A DNA stretch of 64,000 nucleotides from contig NZ_JAUSVO010000004.1 in NCBI RefSeq assembly GCF_030814715.1, positions 496,001-560,000 of the forward strand, read 5' to 3'. Position 1 is the first letter of the stretch, and every line of letters begins with the position of its first letter. A program made the position numbers and the translations under genes. The notes beneath the pieces were generated by a model. That model did not search any database. It was not told the origin of the DNA and saw only the letters and a list, made by a program, of their open reading frames with translations. Of the stretch, positions 36,944 to 45,698 are shown piece after piece. Source of the DNA: Kaistia dalseonensis. GTDB taxonomy: Bacteria > Pseudomonadota > Alphaproteobacteria > Rhizobiales > Kaistiaceae.

Positions 36944-37872
36944 CGCCCTTTCCCTCCGAGGCGGATGCGCGGATTGAGCAGCGCGTAGAGAACGTCGGAG
37001 ATCAGATAAGAAATGCAGAACAGCGCGCTGATCAGCAGCATCAGCGCCATTTCCAGCGGATAGTCGCGCTTCTGGATCGAGGAGACGAAATAGGCGCCGA
37101 GGCCCGGAACGCGGAAGATCGCCTCGACGAAGATGCTGCCGGTCGCGATGCCCACGAACATCGGCAGGAAGATGGTGATCATCGGTATGGCCGAGTTGCG
37201 CAGCACATGCTGGAAGATGATGCGCCGCTCGCTGAGCCCCTTGGCGCGCAGCACGGTCACGAACGGCTTGTTGAGCGTGTCGAGCATGGCCGAGCGGGCA
37301 TAGCGGGCATAGGTCGCCATCGGCACCGCGGCATAGGCCATGATCGGCAGGATCCAGCGCCGGGGCTCGCCCCAGCCGCTGGCCGGCGTCCAGTGCAGCC
37401 AGACGGCGAAGACCAGGATCAGCAGCGTCGAGATCACGAAGACCGGAATCGTTAGCCCGAGCGTCGCGATCGCCGAGGCGAGATAATCTATCCAGCTGTT
37501 GCGGTTGAGAGCGGCCGCCATGCCCAGCAGGATGCCGATCGGCGCGCCGATCAGCACGCCGAGGCCACCCAACACCAGGCTCGGCACCCAGGCATGGGCA
37601 ATGAGCCCCATCACGGTCTCGCCCGGGCTCTGGTAGGGCACCCCGAAATCAAGGTGAAACACGCCCCACATGTAGCGGAGATATTGCTCCCAGAGCGGCT
37701 TGTCGAGGCCGAGCTGCGCCATCAGCCGAGCGCGGATATTGTCGGGAAGCGGCATGTCGTTGCCGTCGAACGGACCGCCGGGAATGGCGTGCATCATCAT
37801 GAAGATGATGATGGACACGACGAAGAACGTGACCAGCATCGAGAGCGTGCGGCGGATGATGAATTGCAGCAT
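36940..37872 (-). CDS. peptide-type ABC transporter permease (DppB-like)
   Basis: 310-aa inner-membrane permease of the OppB/DppB family: MLQFIIRRTLSMLVTFFVVS start, the long periplasmic loop (GGPFDGNDMPLPDN), and the EAA motif near LRAKGLSERRIIFQHVLRN. It starts 2 bases after the upstream ATPase gene. Confidence 0.9.
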   Translation of the reverse strand: MLQFIIRRTLSMLVTFFVVSIIIFMMMHAIPGGPFDGNDMPLPDNIRARLMAQLGLDKPLWEQYLRYMWGVFHLDFGVPYQSPGETVMGLIAHAWVPSLVLGGLGVLIGAPIGILLGMAAALNRNSWIDYLASAIATLGLTIPVFVISTLLILVFAVWLHWTPASGWGEPRRWILPIMAYAAVPMATYARYARSAMLDTLNKPFVTVLRAKGLSERRIIFQHVLRNSAIPMITIFLPMFVGIATGSIFVEAIFRVPGLGAYFVSSIQKRDYPLEMALMLLISALFCISYLISDVLYALLNPRIRLGGKGR

Positions 37873-37874
37873 GG

Positions 37875-38804
37875 TCAGCGCCCTCCCGTGACGATGGCCT
37901 CGACGAAGTGACTGCCGGCGAGGGCCACGAGCTGCGGATCGGCCGTGTCGACCAGCGGCTGTGGCTCGATGTCCTCGGGGCGGAAGCGCGGCGTATTGGC
38001 GTTGATCTCTTCCGCCGTCAGGAAGGTCCGACGACGGCGGGCGGTCGGGTCGATCACCGGCACGGCGTCGAGCAGTGCGCGCGTATAGGGATGGTGGGCG
38101 TTGGCGAAGATGCGGTCAGTCGGGCCGCGCTCGACCACGCGGCCGCGCAGCATCACGACGACCTGATCGGCGAGCGAGCGGACGACCGACAGGTCATGGC
38201 TGATGAAGAGCATGGAGAGCCCCATATCGGCTTGCAGGCCTTGCAGCAGGTTGACGATCTGCGCCTTGACCGAAACGTCGAGCGCCGAGGTCGGCTCGTC
38301 GGCGACGAGGACCGAGGCGCCGAGAATGAGCGCGCGGGCGACCGAAACGCGCTGGCGTTGGCCGCCGGAGAGCTCGTGCGGATAGCGCGTGGCATAGCTG
38401 CCGTCGAGCCCAACGCGCTGGAGCCAGTCGCGTGCACGATCACGCCGTTCAGAGGCCGTGCCGATGGCATGGATGGCGAGCGGCTCGGCGATGATCTCGC
38501 CGAGCGTCATCATCGGGTCGAGCGAGGCGTAGCTGTCCTGGAAGACGACCTGCATCTGGCGGCGGAAGGGCTTCAGGTCCCTCTGGCGCAGGCTGGTGAT
38601 GTCATGGCCGCCGAGCAGGATGCGGCCCGCGCTGGGCTCGATCAGCCGCAGCGCCATCAGCCCGGTGGTCGTCTTGCCCGAACCGGATTCGCCGACGAGG
38701 GCGACAACCTGATTCTTCGGCACGACGAGGTTGACGCGGTCGACGACGGTCCGCCCGCCGAATTCCTTCGAGATCTGGCTCAGTTCGAGCGCGTGTTCGC
38801 TCAT
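37875..38804 (-). CDS. peptide-type ABC transporter ATPase (OppF/DppF-like)
   Basis: 309-aa ATPase with Walker A GESGSGKTTTG (about residues 37-47), signature LSGGQRQR, Walker B LVADEPTSALD and the oligopeptide-transporter C-terminal region ending near residue 300. Overlaps the OppD-like gene by 4 bases. The two ATPases form a heterodimer powering the DppB/C-like pore. Confidence 0.9.
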   Translation of the reverse strand: MSEHALELSQISKEFGGRTVVDRVNLVVPKNQVVALVGESGSGKTTTGLMALRLIEPSAGRILLGGHDITSLRQRDLKPFRRQMQVVFQDSYASLDPMMTLGEIIAEPLAIHAIGTASERRDRARDWLQRVGLDGSYATRYPHELSGGQRQRVSVARALILGASVLVADEPTSALDVSVKAQIVNLLQGLQADMGLSMLFISHDLSVVRSLADQVVVMLRGRVVERGPTDRIFANAHHPYTRALLDAVPVIDPTARRRRTFLTAEEINANTPRFRPEDIEPQPLVDTADPQLVALAGSHFVEAIVTGGR

Positions 38805-39781
38805 GCCGCGACCCTTTCTGCGGGAACGCGGATACAGGCCGCCGCACGGCCGGTGGCTTTGGTCTCGAGCAGCGGTGTCGTCACGCGGCAGGCATCCTCG
38901 GCGATCGGGCAGCGCGGGTGGAAGGGGCAGCCCGATGGCGGGTTGGCGGGATTGGGCGAGGAGCCCGGGATCTCGGTGAGACGCTGCTTGCCCGGCTGCT
39001 GGCCGGGAATGCTGGCGAGCAGTGCGCGGGTATAGGGGTGGAGCGGTGCCGCGAAGATCGCCTCGACGGGGCCGGTCTCCATCACGCGGCCGCCATACAT
39101 CACCACGACCCGGTCGACCGTCTCGGCGATGACGCCGAGATCGTGGGTGATCATGATCAGCCCCATGCCGGTCTCGGCCTGGATGTCCTTGATCAATTGC
39201 AGGATTTGCGCCTGGATCGTCACGTCGAGTGCCGTCGTCGGCTCATCGGCGACAAGGACGGCAGGTTCGCAGGAGAGCGCCATCGCGATCATCACGCGCT
39301 GGAGCATGCCGCCGGAGAGCTGATGCGGATAATAGCGGACGACCGCTTCGGCATTCTTGATTTCGACGCGCTTCAGAAGCGCGATGGCACGGGCGAGCGC
39401 CTCTTTCTTGGAGGCGCGCTTGTGCGCCACGATCGTTTCGACGATCTGATGGCCGATGGTGAAGACCGGATCGAGCGATGTCATCGGGTCCTGGAAGACC
39501 ATGGCGGCGACGCGGCCACGGATCGAGGCGAGCGCGCGCTTGTCGGCGCGGAGCATGTCCTGTCCGCCGAGAACAAGCTTCTTGGCCGTGATGGTCGCCG
39601 GCGGTTCGCGCAGCAGGCGAAGCAGCGCCGAGCAGGTGACCGACTTGCCGGAGCCGGATTCGCCGACGATGCCGAGGCTTTCGCCCGACTGAAGGTCGAA
39701 GCTGACGCCGCGGACCGCCTGGACGAGGCCTTCAAACTGGCGAAAGCTCACCACGAGGTCTTCGATTTCGACGAGCCGCAT
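38801..39781 (-). CDS. peptide-type ABC transporter ATPase (OppD/DppD-like)
   Basis: 326-aa ATPase with Walker A GESGSGKS, signature LSGGMLQR, Walker [12 protein letters not shown] and a C-terminal cysteine cluster ([14 protein letters not shown]) typical of OppD/DppD. The start at 39781 (MRLVEIEDL) gives the normal length; the frame continues upstream into the terminator region and was not used. Confidence 0.9.
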   Translation of the reverse strand: MRLVEIEDLVVSFRQFEGLVQAVRGVSFDLQSGESLGIVGESGSGKSVTCSALLRLLREPPATITAKKLVLGGQDMLRADKRALASIRGRVAAMVFQDPMTSLDPVFTIGHQIVETIVAHKRASKKEALARAIALLKRVEIKNAEAVVRYYPHQLSGGMLQRVMIAMALSCEPAVLVADEPTTALDVTIQAQILQLIKDIQAETGMGLIMITHDLGVIAETVDRVVVMYGGRVMETGPVEAIFAAPLHPYTRALLASIPGQQPGKQRLTEIPGSSPNPANPPSGCPFHPRCPIAEDACRVTTPLLETKATGRAAACIRVPAERVAA

Positions 39782-39796
39782 CGGCAGGAATTCCCT

Positions 39797-39836
39797 GAAA
39801 AAGAAAAGGGCGGGCGCTCCCGGAGGGCGCCCGCCC
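39797..39836 (-). terminator. intrinsic terminator between peptide-binding protein and ATPase genes
   Basis: On the minus strand a perfect 10-bp stem (39827-39836 with 39808-39817) is followed by TTTTCTTTTT (39797-39806). It starts 7 bases after the binding-protein stop and ends 16 bases before the OppD-like start. It probably lowers expression of the membrane and ATPase genes relative to the binding protein. Confidence 0.85.
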
Positions 39837-39842
39837 AACGCA

Positions 39843-41453
39843 TCACTCTTTGGTGACGTGCGTGTAGAGATAGCCGGCCAGGCGATCGAGGGGCGTAAAG
39901 CCCTTGCTGTTCGGCGTGACGCCTTCGCCCTTCAGCTTGTCGCTCACCGCCGCGATCGTCACGGGATGAACCAGCGGAACCAGCGCGGCGTTGTCGATCA
40001 GGATATCCTCGGCCTTGGCATAGTCCTGCAGGCGCTTGGTCCAGTCCGACCCGGCGTCGCCGGCATTGACCAGGGCGTCATATTCCGGGAACTCATAATG
40101 ATGGCGTCCGCCGGACTTGAACAGGTCGTAGAAGTTCGAGGGATCGAGATAGTCATACTCGTAGGGCGCCAGGAACAGGCCGTTCGAACGGTCCTTCAAG
40201 GCGGCTGACCAATCCTTGGTCGGCATCGACTTGATGCCCATGTCGACACCGAGGATGTCCTTGAACTGCGCCTGCAGGTACTGGAGCATCGGCGCCGCGA
40301 TGGCCGCGTTGTAGCCGCCCTGCTCGCGATACCAGATCTCGATCGGCGGGAAGCCCTTGCCGCCGGGATAGCCGGCCTTGGCCATCTCGTCCTGAGCGAG
40401 CTTGACGTCGAACTTCGCCTTGGCGGCGATCTCTTCCTGGTAGCCCGGATAGCTCGGCGCCAGGATCGACTTGGCTGGAACGGCCGTATCCTTGAGCACC
40501 GTCGAGGTCAGCTCGTCGCGGTTGATAGCCGCCTGGAAGGCCTTGCGGACATGGACGTTGTCGAAAGGCGGCTTGTTCAGGTCGAAGGCGAGATAATAGA
40601 GCGCGAACACCGCATTCTTGCGGATGGCATCGGGGAACTGCTGCTGCACGACCGGAACCTGGCCGGCATTGAGCGTGGTCCAGTCCGCTTCGCCAGCCAT
40701 GAAGGCGGGGAAGCCGACTTCCGGCGGGCCGATCTGCGTATCGAGGACGAGCGTGTCGATCTGAGCCGGCCACGGACCCTTATAGGTCTCGTTCTTGACC
40801 AGCGTCATGGTGTTGTTGGACTTTTCCCAGCTCTTGACCTTGAAGGGACCGGAGGCGACCAGCGTGTCGACGCTCAGAGCATAATCATCGCCGATCTTGT
40901 CGACGACGTGCTTGGGCACCGGGTACCAGAGGCTGGCGACGCCGGGGAAATAGGATTTCGGTGCGTCGGTCGTGACTTCCAGCGTCGTGGCGTCCACGGC
41001 CTTGATGCCCAGCGTCGAGGGATCCGCCTTCTTGTCGGTGACGTCGGACCAGCCCTTGATGCCGCCGGCGAACGACCAATACCAGTTGAAGTCGTAGCCT
41101 TCCTTCGCGGCGCGCTGCAGCGCGAAGACATAGTCTTCGGCGGTGAGCGGCTCGCCGTCGCTCCAGACGAGACCGTCCTGAAGCTTGAAGGTCCATGTCA
41201 GGCCATCGGCCGACTGCGACCAGCTCTTGGCGCCCATCGGGTTCAGCTTGAATTCGCCGTCGAACTCCGTCAGCGGCAGCGAGGTGACCTCAGGGGCACC
41301 GGCGCGATCATACACGGTCTTCATGTAGTCCATGTAGGTGCCGCTCGTCGTGCCGCCGGGCCCGGTCACGGTGCTGTCGGCATGGGCGACCGCCGACACT
41401 GACAGGCTCGAAGCCAGAAGAGCCGCACCGAGCAATCTATGCAGCGCGTTCAT
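39843..41453 (-). CDS. peptide-type ABC transporter substrate-binding protein
   Basis: 536-aa periplasmic SBP_bac_5 (OppA/DppA) protein with a signal peptide ending near VAHA-DST. Family features: WSFKLQDG-like segment (LTWTFKLQDGLVWSDGEPLTAEDYVFAL) and LNKPPFDNVHVRKAFQAAINRDEL. The ATG at 41453 has a full GGAGG five bases upstream. First gene of a seven-gene minus-strand operon (binding protein, two ATPases, two permeases, PLP enzyme, GntR). Ligand unknown; a small peptide or opine-like amine is plausible. Confidence 0.9.
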   Translation of the reverse strand: MNALHRLLGAALLASSLSVSAVAHADSTVTGPGGTTSGTYMDYMKTVYDRAGAPEVTSLPLTEFDGEFKLNPMGAKSWSQSADGLTWTFKLQDGLVWSDGEPLTAEDYVFALQRAAKEGYDFNWYWSFAGGIKGWSDVTDKKADPSTLGIKAVDATTLEVTTDAPKSYFPGVASLWYPVPKHVVDKIGDDYALSVDTLVASGPFKVKSWEKSNNTMTLVKNETYKGPWPAQIDTLVLDTQIGPPEVGFPAFMAGEADWTTLNAGQVPVVQQQFPDAIRKNAVFALYYLAFDLNKPPFDNVHVRKAFQAAINRDELTSTVLKDTAVPAKSILAPSYPGYQEEIAAKAKFDVKLAQDEMAKAGYPGGKGFPPIEIWYREQGGYNAAIAAPMLQYLQAQFKDILGVDMGIKSMPTKDWSAALKDRSNGLFLAPYEYDYLDPSNFYDLFKSGGRHHYEFPEYDALVNAGDAGSDWTKRLQDYAKAEDILIDNAALVPLVHPVTIAAVSDKLKGEGVTPNSKGFTPLDRLAGYLYTHVTKE

Positions 41454-41807
41454 CAAGTCCTCCTTTTTGCCGGGCGCCGGCGTTTCCCCGTCCGGTAGCC
41501 CAATGACATATGACTGACAAAGTCTGCTGGCATTTACAAGCGCCCCGCTTCGGATCGCGTGCGTCTTTGTGCGCCGTATCGCTGCCCATAACGAAGGCGG
41601 GCGACATGTCAGCGAGGCGCCCCCTGCTCAGTGAGGCGAACCACCTGCGGCGATCCTGAGGCCGGCTCTCCGAGCCGACAACGGAAACGCAATGGATCGA
41701 GGCGCTCCAGCGCGACGACACAGCGCCGCATAGTGCCAGCAAGTCCTCGGTGGGCATTTTCTTCGCGGCCGCTTGCATGCTATCCCTTTGGGCAGGGGGA
41801 TCGAGGA
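41454..41807. other. divergent intergenic region, peptide importer / copper cassette
   Basis: About 350 bp holding two divergent promoters. No gene, repeat or convincing copper operator (CueR- or CsoR-type) could be recognised. Confidence 0.4.
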
Positions 41808-42200
41808 TTGACCCGGAAGGCACACAAGGGACTGTCGGCTGAGGTGGCGTTTTTCGTCGCCATGATGCTTGTCGTCCAGGCGCTGATGAGCGGCCTTTCG
41901 CTCGGCGCCCGTGCCGCATCGCTCGACACCGACGCCTTTGGCGGCATCATCTGCACGACCGATGCCGGCAAGATCGCCGATGCCCGTTCGCCGGGCGGGT
42001 CGGCTCCCAGCCATCTCGTCGATTGCTGTACCTTCGGCTGCAGCATGGTCGGCGGCGCGGTTCCGATGGGGCCGGGCCATGATTGCGCCTTTGCCAATCC
42101 GCTGGATCGGGTCGTCGCCGCTATCCCGACATCCGTCCCGCTGGTCGCGCCCGTCCAGCGCCTGCCGCAAAACCCACGCGCGCCTCCAGGGCTGAGCTGA
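41808..42200 (+). CDS. DUF2946-like exported Cys/His protein
   Basis: 130-aa protein: basic N terminus, one hydrophobic segment (FFVAMMLVVQALMSGLSLGA), then a Cys/His region (ICTTDAG, HLVDCCTFGCSM, GHDC) resembling DUF2946 proteins that precede copper genes. The TTG start at 41808 gives a proper signal-like N terminus; upstream residues are not protein-like. It opens the cassette DUF2946-PCuAC-SCO-PepSY-YcnI-CopCD. Proposed copper-binding periplasmic protein; function not established. Confidence 0.62.
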   Translation: MTRKAHKGLSAEVAFFVAMMLVVQALMSGLSLGARAASLDTDAFGGIICTTDAGKIADARSPGGSAPSHLVDCCTFGCSMVGGAVPMGPGHDCAFANPLDRVVAAIPTSVPLVAPVQRLPQNPRAPPGLS

Positions 42201-42278
42201 TGTCCCGCCGGCTCATTGAGCCGGCTCATCGGTTCATTTCCACCCCATGCGGGTGGTCCAGCCCTATTGGAGCAAGCG

Positions 42279-42869
42279 ATGTTTGTTCAAAGCGTCTCGT
42301 CGCGCGGCGGTTTGCTGCGCCTTTTCAACCGCAGAAGCAGCCTGGCCGAAAAGGTCGGCCTTGCCACTCTGTTCGCCGCCTTCCTGCTCGTATCCGCGCA
42401 GAGCGTCTTCGCGCACGAATTCAAGGTCGGGTCGATCGAGATCGGTCATCCCTGGACGCGCGCGACGCCGCCCGGTGCCGCAGTTGGCGGCGGCTATCTG
42501 ACCATCAGCAATGAGGGCAGCACCGACGACCGCCTGATCTCGGCCACGGCCGACGTGACCGGCCGCGTCGAGATCCATGAAATGGCCGTCAAGGACGGCA
42601 TCATGACGATGCGGGCGCTGCCCGATGGCCTCCTCATTCCGGCCGGCCAGACGGTGAAGCTCGATCCCGGCGGCTTCCACATCATGTTCCTCGACCTGAA
42701 GAAGCCCTTCGTGAAGGGACAGTCCTTCTCCGGGACGCTGACCTTCGAGAAGGCCGGTACCGTCAAGGTCAGCTACGCGATCGAGGCCATCGGCGCCACG
42801 GCTGGCGAAGAGCCCGGCGCGGGCGACCATGACCACGATGCCATGCCCGGCATGGACATGAGCAAATAG
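42279..42869 (+). CDS. PCuAC-type periplasmic copper chaperone
   Basis: 196-aa protein with a signal peptide ending at VFA-HEF and the PCuAC fold. Cu(I) ligands of the family pattern H-x-M...M...H-x-M are visible (EIHEMAV, IMTM, GGFHIMFLDL), and the C terminus adds a His/Met tail (HDHDAMPGMDM). Delivers Cu(I) to cytochrome oxidase or to SCO, whose gene follows 2 bases later. Start 42279 has GGAGCAAGC upstream. Confidence 0.88.
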   Translation: MFVQSVSSRGGLLRLFNRRSSLAEKVGLATLFAAFLLVSAQSVFAHEFKVGSIEIGHPWTRATPPGAAVGGGYLTISNEGSTDDRLISATADVTGRVEIHEMAVKDGIMTMRALPDGLLIPAGQTVKLDPGGFHIMFLDLKKPFVKGQSFSGTLTFEKAGTVKVSYAIEAIGATAGEEPGAGDHDHDAMPGMDMSK

Positions 42870-42871
42870 CC

Positions 42872-43486
42872 ATGTCCCGACGAAACAAGCTCTTCGGCGC
42901 CTTCGCGGGCGCTCTCCTGGTGCTGGGCGCAGGAACGGTCGTCGCCTATCAGGTGACGGGCGGCAGTTCGGGCACCCTCGCCAGGACCGACGAGATCGGA
43001 GGGCCGATCGATCTGATCGCGCAGGATGGCAAGGCGTTCTCGAACGCCGACCTGAAGGGCCAGCCCTTTGCGATCTTCTTCGGCTTCACGCGCTGTCCGA
43101 ATGTCTGTCCGACGACGCTCTCCGACCTGACGCTCGACCTCGATGATCTCGGCCCGCTCGCCGATCGCATGAAGGTCCTGTTCGTCTCCGTCGATCCTGA
43201 GCGCGACAACCCGGCCAGCATGAAGGACTACCTGTCGGCCTTCGATCCCAGGATCATCGGCCTGTCGGGGACGCCTGAGCAGATCGCCACGCTCGCGAAG
43301 GCCTATCGGGTCTTCTACGAGAAGGTGCCGACGCCGGGGGGCGACTACACGATGAACCATACGGCGAGCGTCTATCTGATGGACGCCGACGGCAAGTTCA
43401 CCGGCACGATCAACTTCCAGGAAGAACGATCGACGCAGCTTGCCAAGCTGAAGCGGCTGGCGAGCGGCACCGGCGCATCGACATAG
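42872..43486 (+). CDS. SCO1/SenC copper chaperone
   Basis: 204-aa thioredoxin-fold protein anchored by one N-terminal membrane helix (residues about 8-28). The Cu ligands are C75-x3-C79 (CPNVC) and a later His (YTMNHTASVY). Functions in CuA-site assembly of cytochrome c oxidase together with PCuAC. Confidence 0.9.
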   Translation: MSRRNKLFGAFAGALLVLGAGTVVAYQVTGGSSGTLARTDEIGGPIDLIAQDGKAFSNADLKGQPFAIFFGFTRCPNVCPTTLSDLTLDLDDLGPLADRMKVLFVSVDPERDNPASMKDYLSAFDPRIIGLSGTPEQIATLAKAYRVFYEKVPTPGGDYTMNHTASVYLMDADGKFTGTINFQEERSTQLAKLKRLASGTGAST

Positions 43487-43567
43487 GGCCGTCGATCGAT
43501 CGAACGCCCGTGGCGCGCCTGCGCCATGGGCCGCATTCGGCTTTTTCATGATTTCGGGGTTTCGACA

Positions 43568-44956
43568 ATGAGCACGAGCAAGGCATCGACCGCGCCTCCA
43601 GCGGTCAACAAGTTCTATTTCGCCGCCTGGCGCTGGCATTTCTACGCGGGGCTTTTCGTGGTTCCGTTCCTCGTCATGCTCGCGCTGACCGGCGCGTTCA
43701 TGATGATCTATTCCGACATCGGCAATGAACTCGGCATGGCGCCGGACGTCGTCGCCAGCGGTCCTGCGCTGCCTGTGTCCACGCAGGCAAAGGCCGCCAT
43801 CGCCGCCGTGCCCGATGGATTGCTGACGACCTATATCGCGCCGGAATCGAGCACACGTCCGGCCTATTTCGAGCTGAAGCAGGGCGATGCCACGATCGCC
43901 GTCGCAGTCGATCCCTATCGGGGCACGGTGCTGAATGCACAGGACGAGGCGACCACCTACCGCGCCCTGGCCGAGAGGATCCACGGCACCCTGCTGATCG
44001 GCGATACGGGCGACCGGCTGATCGAGGCGGCCGCCTCGCTGTCGATCCTGCTGATCGCGACCGGCCTCTATATGTGGTGGCCGCGCAAGGGCGGGTTGCT
44101 CGCCGCGCTCCTGCCTCGCCTGTCGACCAGGGGCCGCGGTCTCTGGAAGGAGCTTCACAAGACCACCGGCATCTGGATCTCGGCTGTCCTGCTCCTCTTC
44201 ATGCTCTCGGGCCTCGCCTGGACCGGGATATGGGGCGACAAATTCGTCAAGCCGTGGTCGTCCTTCCCCGCAGAGAAATGGGACAGTGTTCCGCTATCCG
44301 ACCTGACGCATGCGTCGCTGAACCGTTCGCCGCTCCACGAGGTGCCATGGGGTCTCGAACTGACGCCGCTGCCGGCCTCGGGCTCCTCTGCCGGGACGGC
44401 CGGCGTGCCGCAGCCCGTCGTGCTCGATACGGTCGCGCAATGGGCGGCGGCGAACGGGTTTGCAGGCCAGTACAAGCTCGCTCTGCCGATGGGCGAAACG
44501 GGGGTCTATTCAGTATCGATCGATGGCCGCAATGGCGACGGCTTCACGCCGTCCGACGATCGCTTCGTCCATATCGACCAGTATACCGGCAATATCCTCG
44601 CCGATATTCGCTACGCTGAATACAAACCCGTCGCCAAGCTGATGGCGTGGGGCATCGGCCTGCACAAGGGCATGGCCGGTACCTGGAACTTCGTTTTCAA
44701 CCTCGTCTACATCGCGCTCGTCCTGCTGCTCTGCGTCTCCGGCGTCGTGATGTGGTGGAAACGTCGTCCTGCCGGCGCTGGTCGCCTCGCTGCACCGCCC
44801 ATGCCGTCGGACCTGCCGCTCTGGAAGGGCGCCGTCCTGGTCGGGCTCGCCATTGCTCTCGCGTTCCCCATGGCCGGCATCGCGATCCTCTGCGTGCTGG
44901 CGATCGACGTGCTGGTGCTGACGCGCGTGCCTGTCCTGAAGCGCGCCTTTTCCTAG
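43568..44956 (+). CDS. PepSY-associated transmembrane protein
   Basis: 462-aa membrane protein with four main hydrophobic spans (about 22-45, 165-185, 215-235, 375-400) plus two near the C terminus and a PepSY domain in the large periplasmic loop. Conserved His-rich first helix (AAWRWHFYAGLFVVPFL) suggests haem or metal redox. Such proteins (PiuB-like) occur in iron- and copper-uptake loci; metal reduction at the membrane is the likely job. Start at 43568 (MSTSKAST). Confidence 0.82.
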   Translation: MSTSKASTAPPAVNKFYFAAWRWHFYAGLFVVPFLVMLALTGAFMMIYSDIGNELGMAPDVVASGPALPVSTQAKAAIAAVPDGLLTTYIAPESSTRPAYFELKQGDATIAVAVDPYRGTVLNAQDEATTYRALAERIHGTLLIGDTGDRLIEAAASLSILLIATGLYMWWPRKGGLLAALLPRLSTRGRGLWKELHKTTGIWISAVLLLFMLSGLAWTGIWGDKFVKPWSSFPAEKWDSVPLSDLTHASLNRSPLHEVPWGLELTPLPASGSSAGTAGVPQPVVLDTVAQWAAANGFAGQYKLALPMGETGVYSVSIDGRNGDGFTPSDDRFVHIDQYTGNILADIRYAEYKPVAKLMAWGIGLHKGMAGTWNFVFNLVYIALVLLLCVSGVVMWWKRRPAGAGRLAAPPMPSDLPLWKGAVLVGLAIALAFPMAGIAILCVLAIDVLVLTRVPVLKRAFS

Positions 44957-45106
44957 CGAGCAATCTGTTGATCCGGCGCGACGCGCGCATGGCGCCGCGC
45001 CGGTCCCGCAATGCGGATCGAGCCGACGCCAGATCCGCGACGAGACGCCGGCGTTCGACCGGCAGCATCCATCCAGACTCCACAACGATCCACGAAGGAG
45101 AAGTCC

Positions 45107-45628
45107 ATGTTGAGGTCCATTCTCTCGGCTGCCGCGCTGGTCGCGCTCGGCACCACGGCCGCCTCGGCCCATATCACGCTGGAAAACCAGCAGGCGCCGG
45201 TCGGCTCCACCTACAAGGCCGTCTTCCGCGTCGGCCATGGCTGCGAGGGCAAGCCGACCATCAAGGTCCGCGTGCAGATCCCGGAAGGCGTGATCGCCGT
45301 CAAGCCGCAGCCGAAGGCCGGCTGGACGCTCGAAAAGATCAAGGGGAAGTACGAGAAGTCCTATGACTATTACGGCACGCCGACCACCGAAGGCGTGAAG
45401 GAGATCGTCTGGAGCGGCGGTAGCCTGGCCGATGACGAATATGACGAGTTCGTGCTCCGCGCCTATCTGACGGCCGACCTGAAGCCCGATACGATGCTCT
45501 ATTTCCCGGTCGTGCAGGAATGCCCTGATGGCGCGAGCGAGCGCTGGATCGAGATCCCGGCCGCCGGCAAGGTGGCTGACGATTACGAGACGCCGGCTCC
45601 CGGCGTGAAGCTGCTTCACAAGCCCTGA
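45107..45628 (+). CDS. YcnI/DUF1775 copper-binding protein
   Basis: 173-aa exported protein, signal peptide ending at ASA-HIT so the mature N terminus is His, the copper-brace residue expected in YcnI/DUF1775 proteins. The family features GHGCEGKPT and the W in IVWSGG are present. AAGGAG precedes the ATG. Partners with the CopC-CopD fusion that follows, as in Bacillus ycnIJK. Confidence 0.87.
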   Translation: MLRSILSAAALVALGTTAASAHITLENQQAPVGSTYKAVFRVGHGCEGKPTIKVRVQIPEGVIAVKPQPKAGWTLEKIKGKYEKSYDYYGTPTTEGVKEIVWSGGSLADDEYDEFVLRAYLTADLKPDTMLYFPVVQECPDGASERWIEIPAAGKVADDYETPAPGVKLLHKP

Positions 45629-45652
45629 TATCAGGCGACGTCGACGAGACTG

Positions 45653-45677
45653 GCGCGCGCCTTTCATGGGCGCGCGC
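45653..45677 (+). other. GC hairpin between YcnI and CopCD genes
   Basis: GCGCGCGCC (45653-45661) pairs with GGCGCGCGC (45669-45677) around a 7-base loop. No U-tract follows, so it is more likely an mRNA processing or stability element than a terminator. It ends 21 bp before the CopCD start. Confidence 0.45.
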
Positions 45678-45698
45678 TCCCGAGCGCATCGAGGCATC

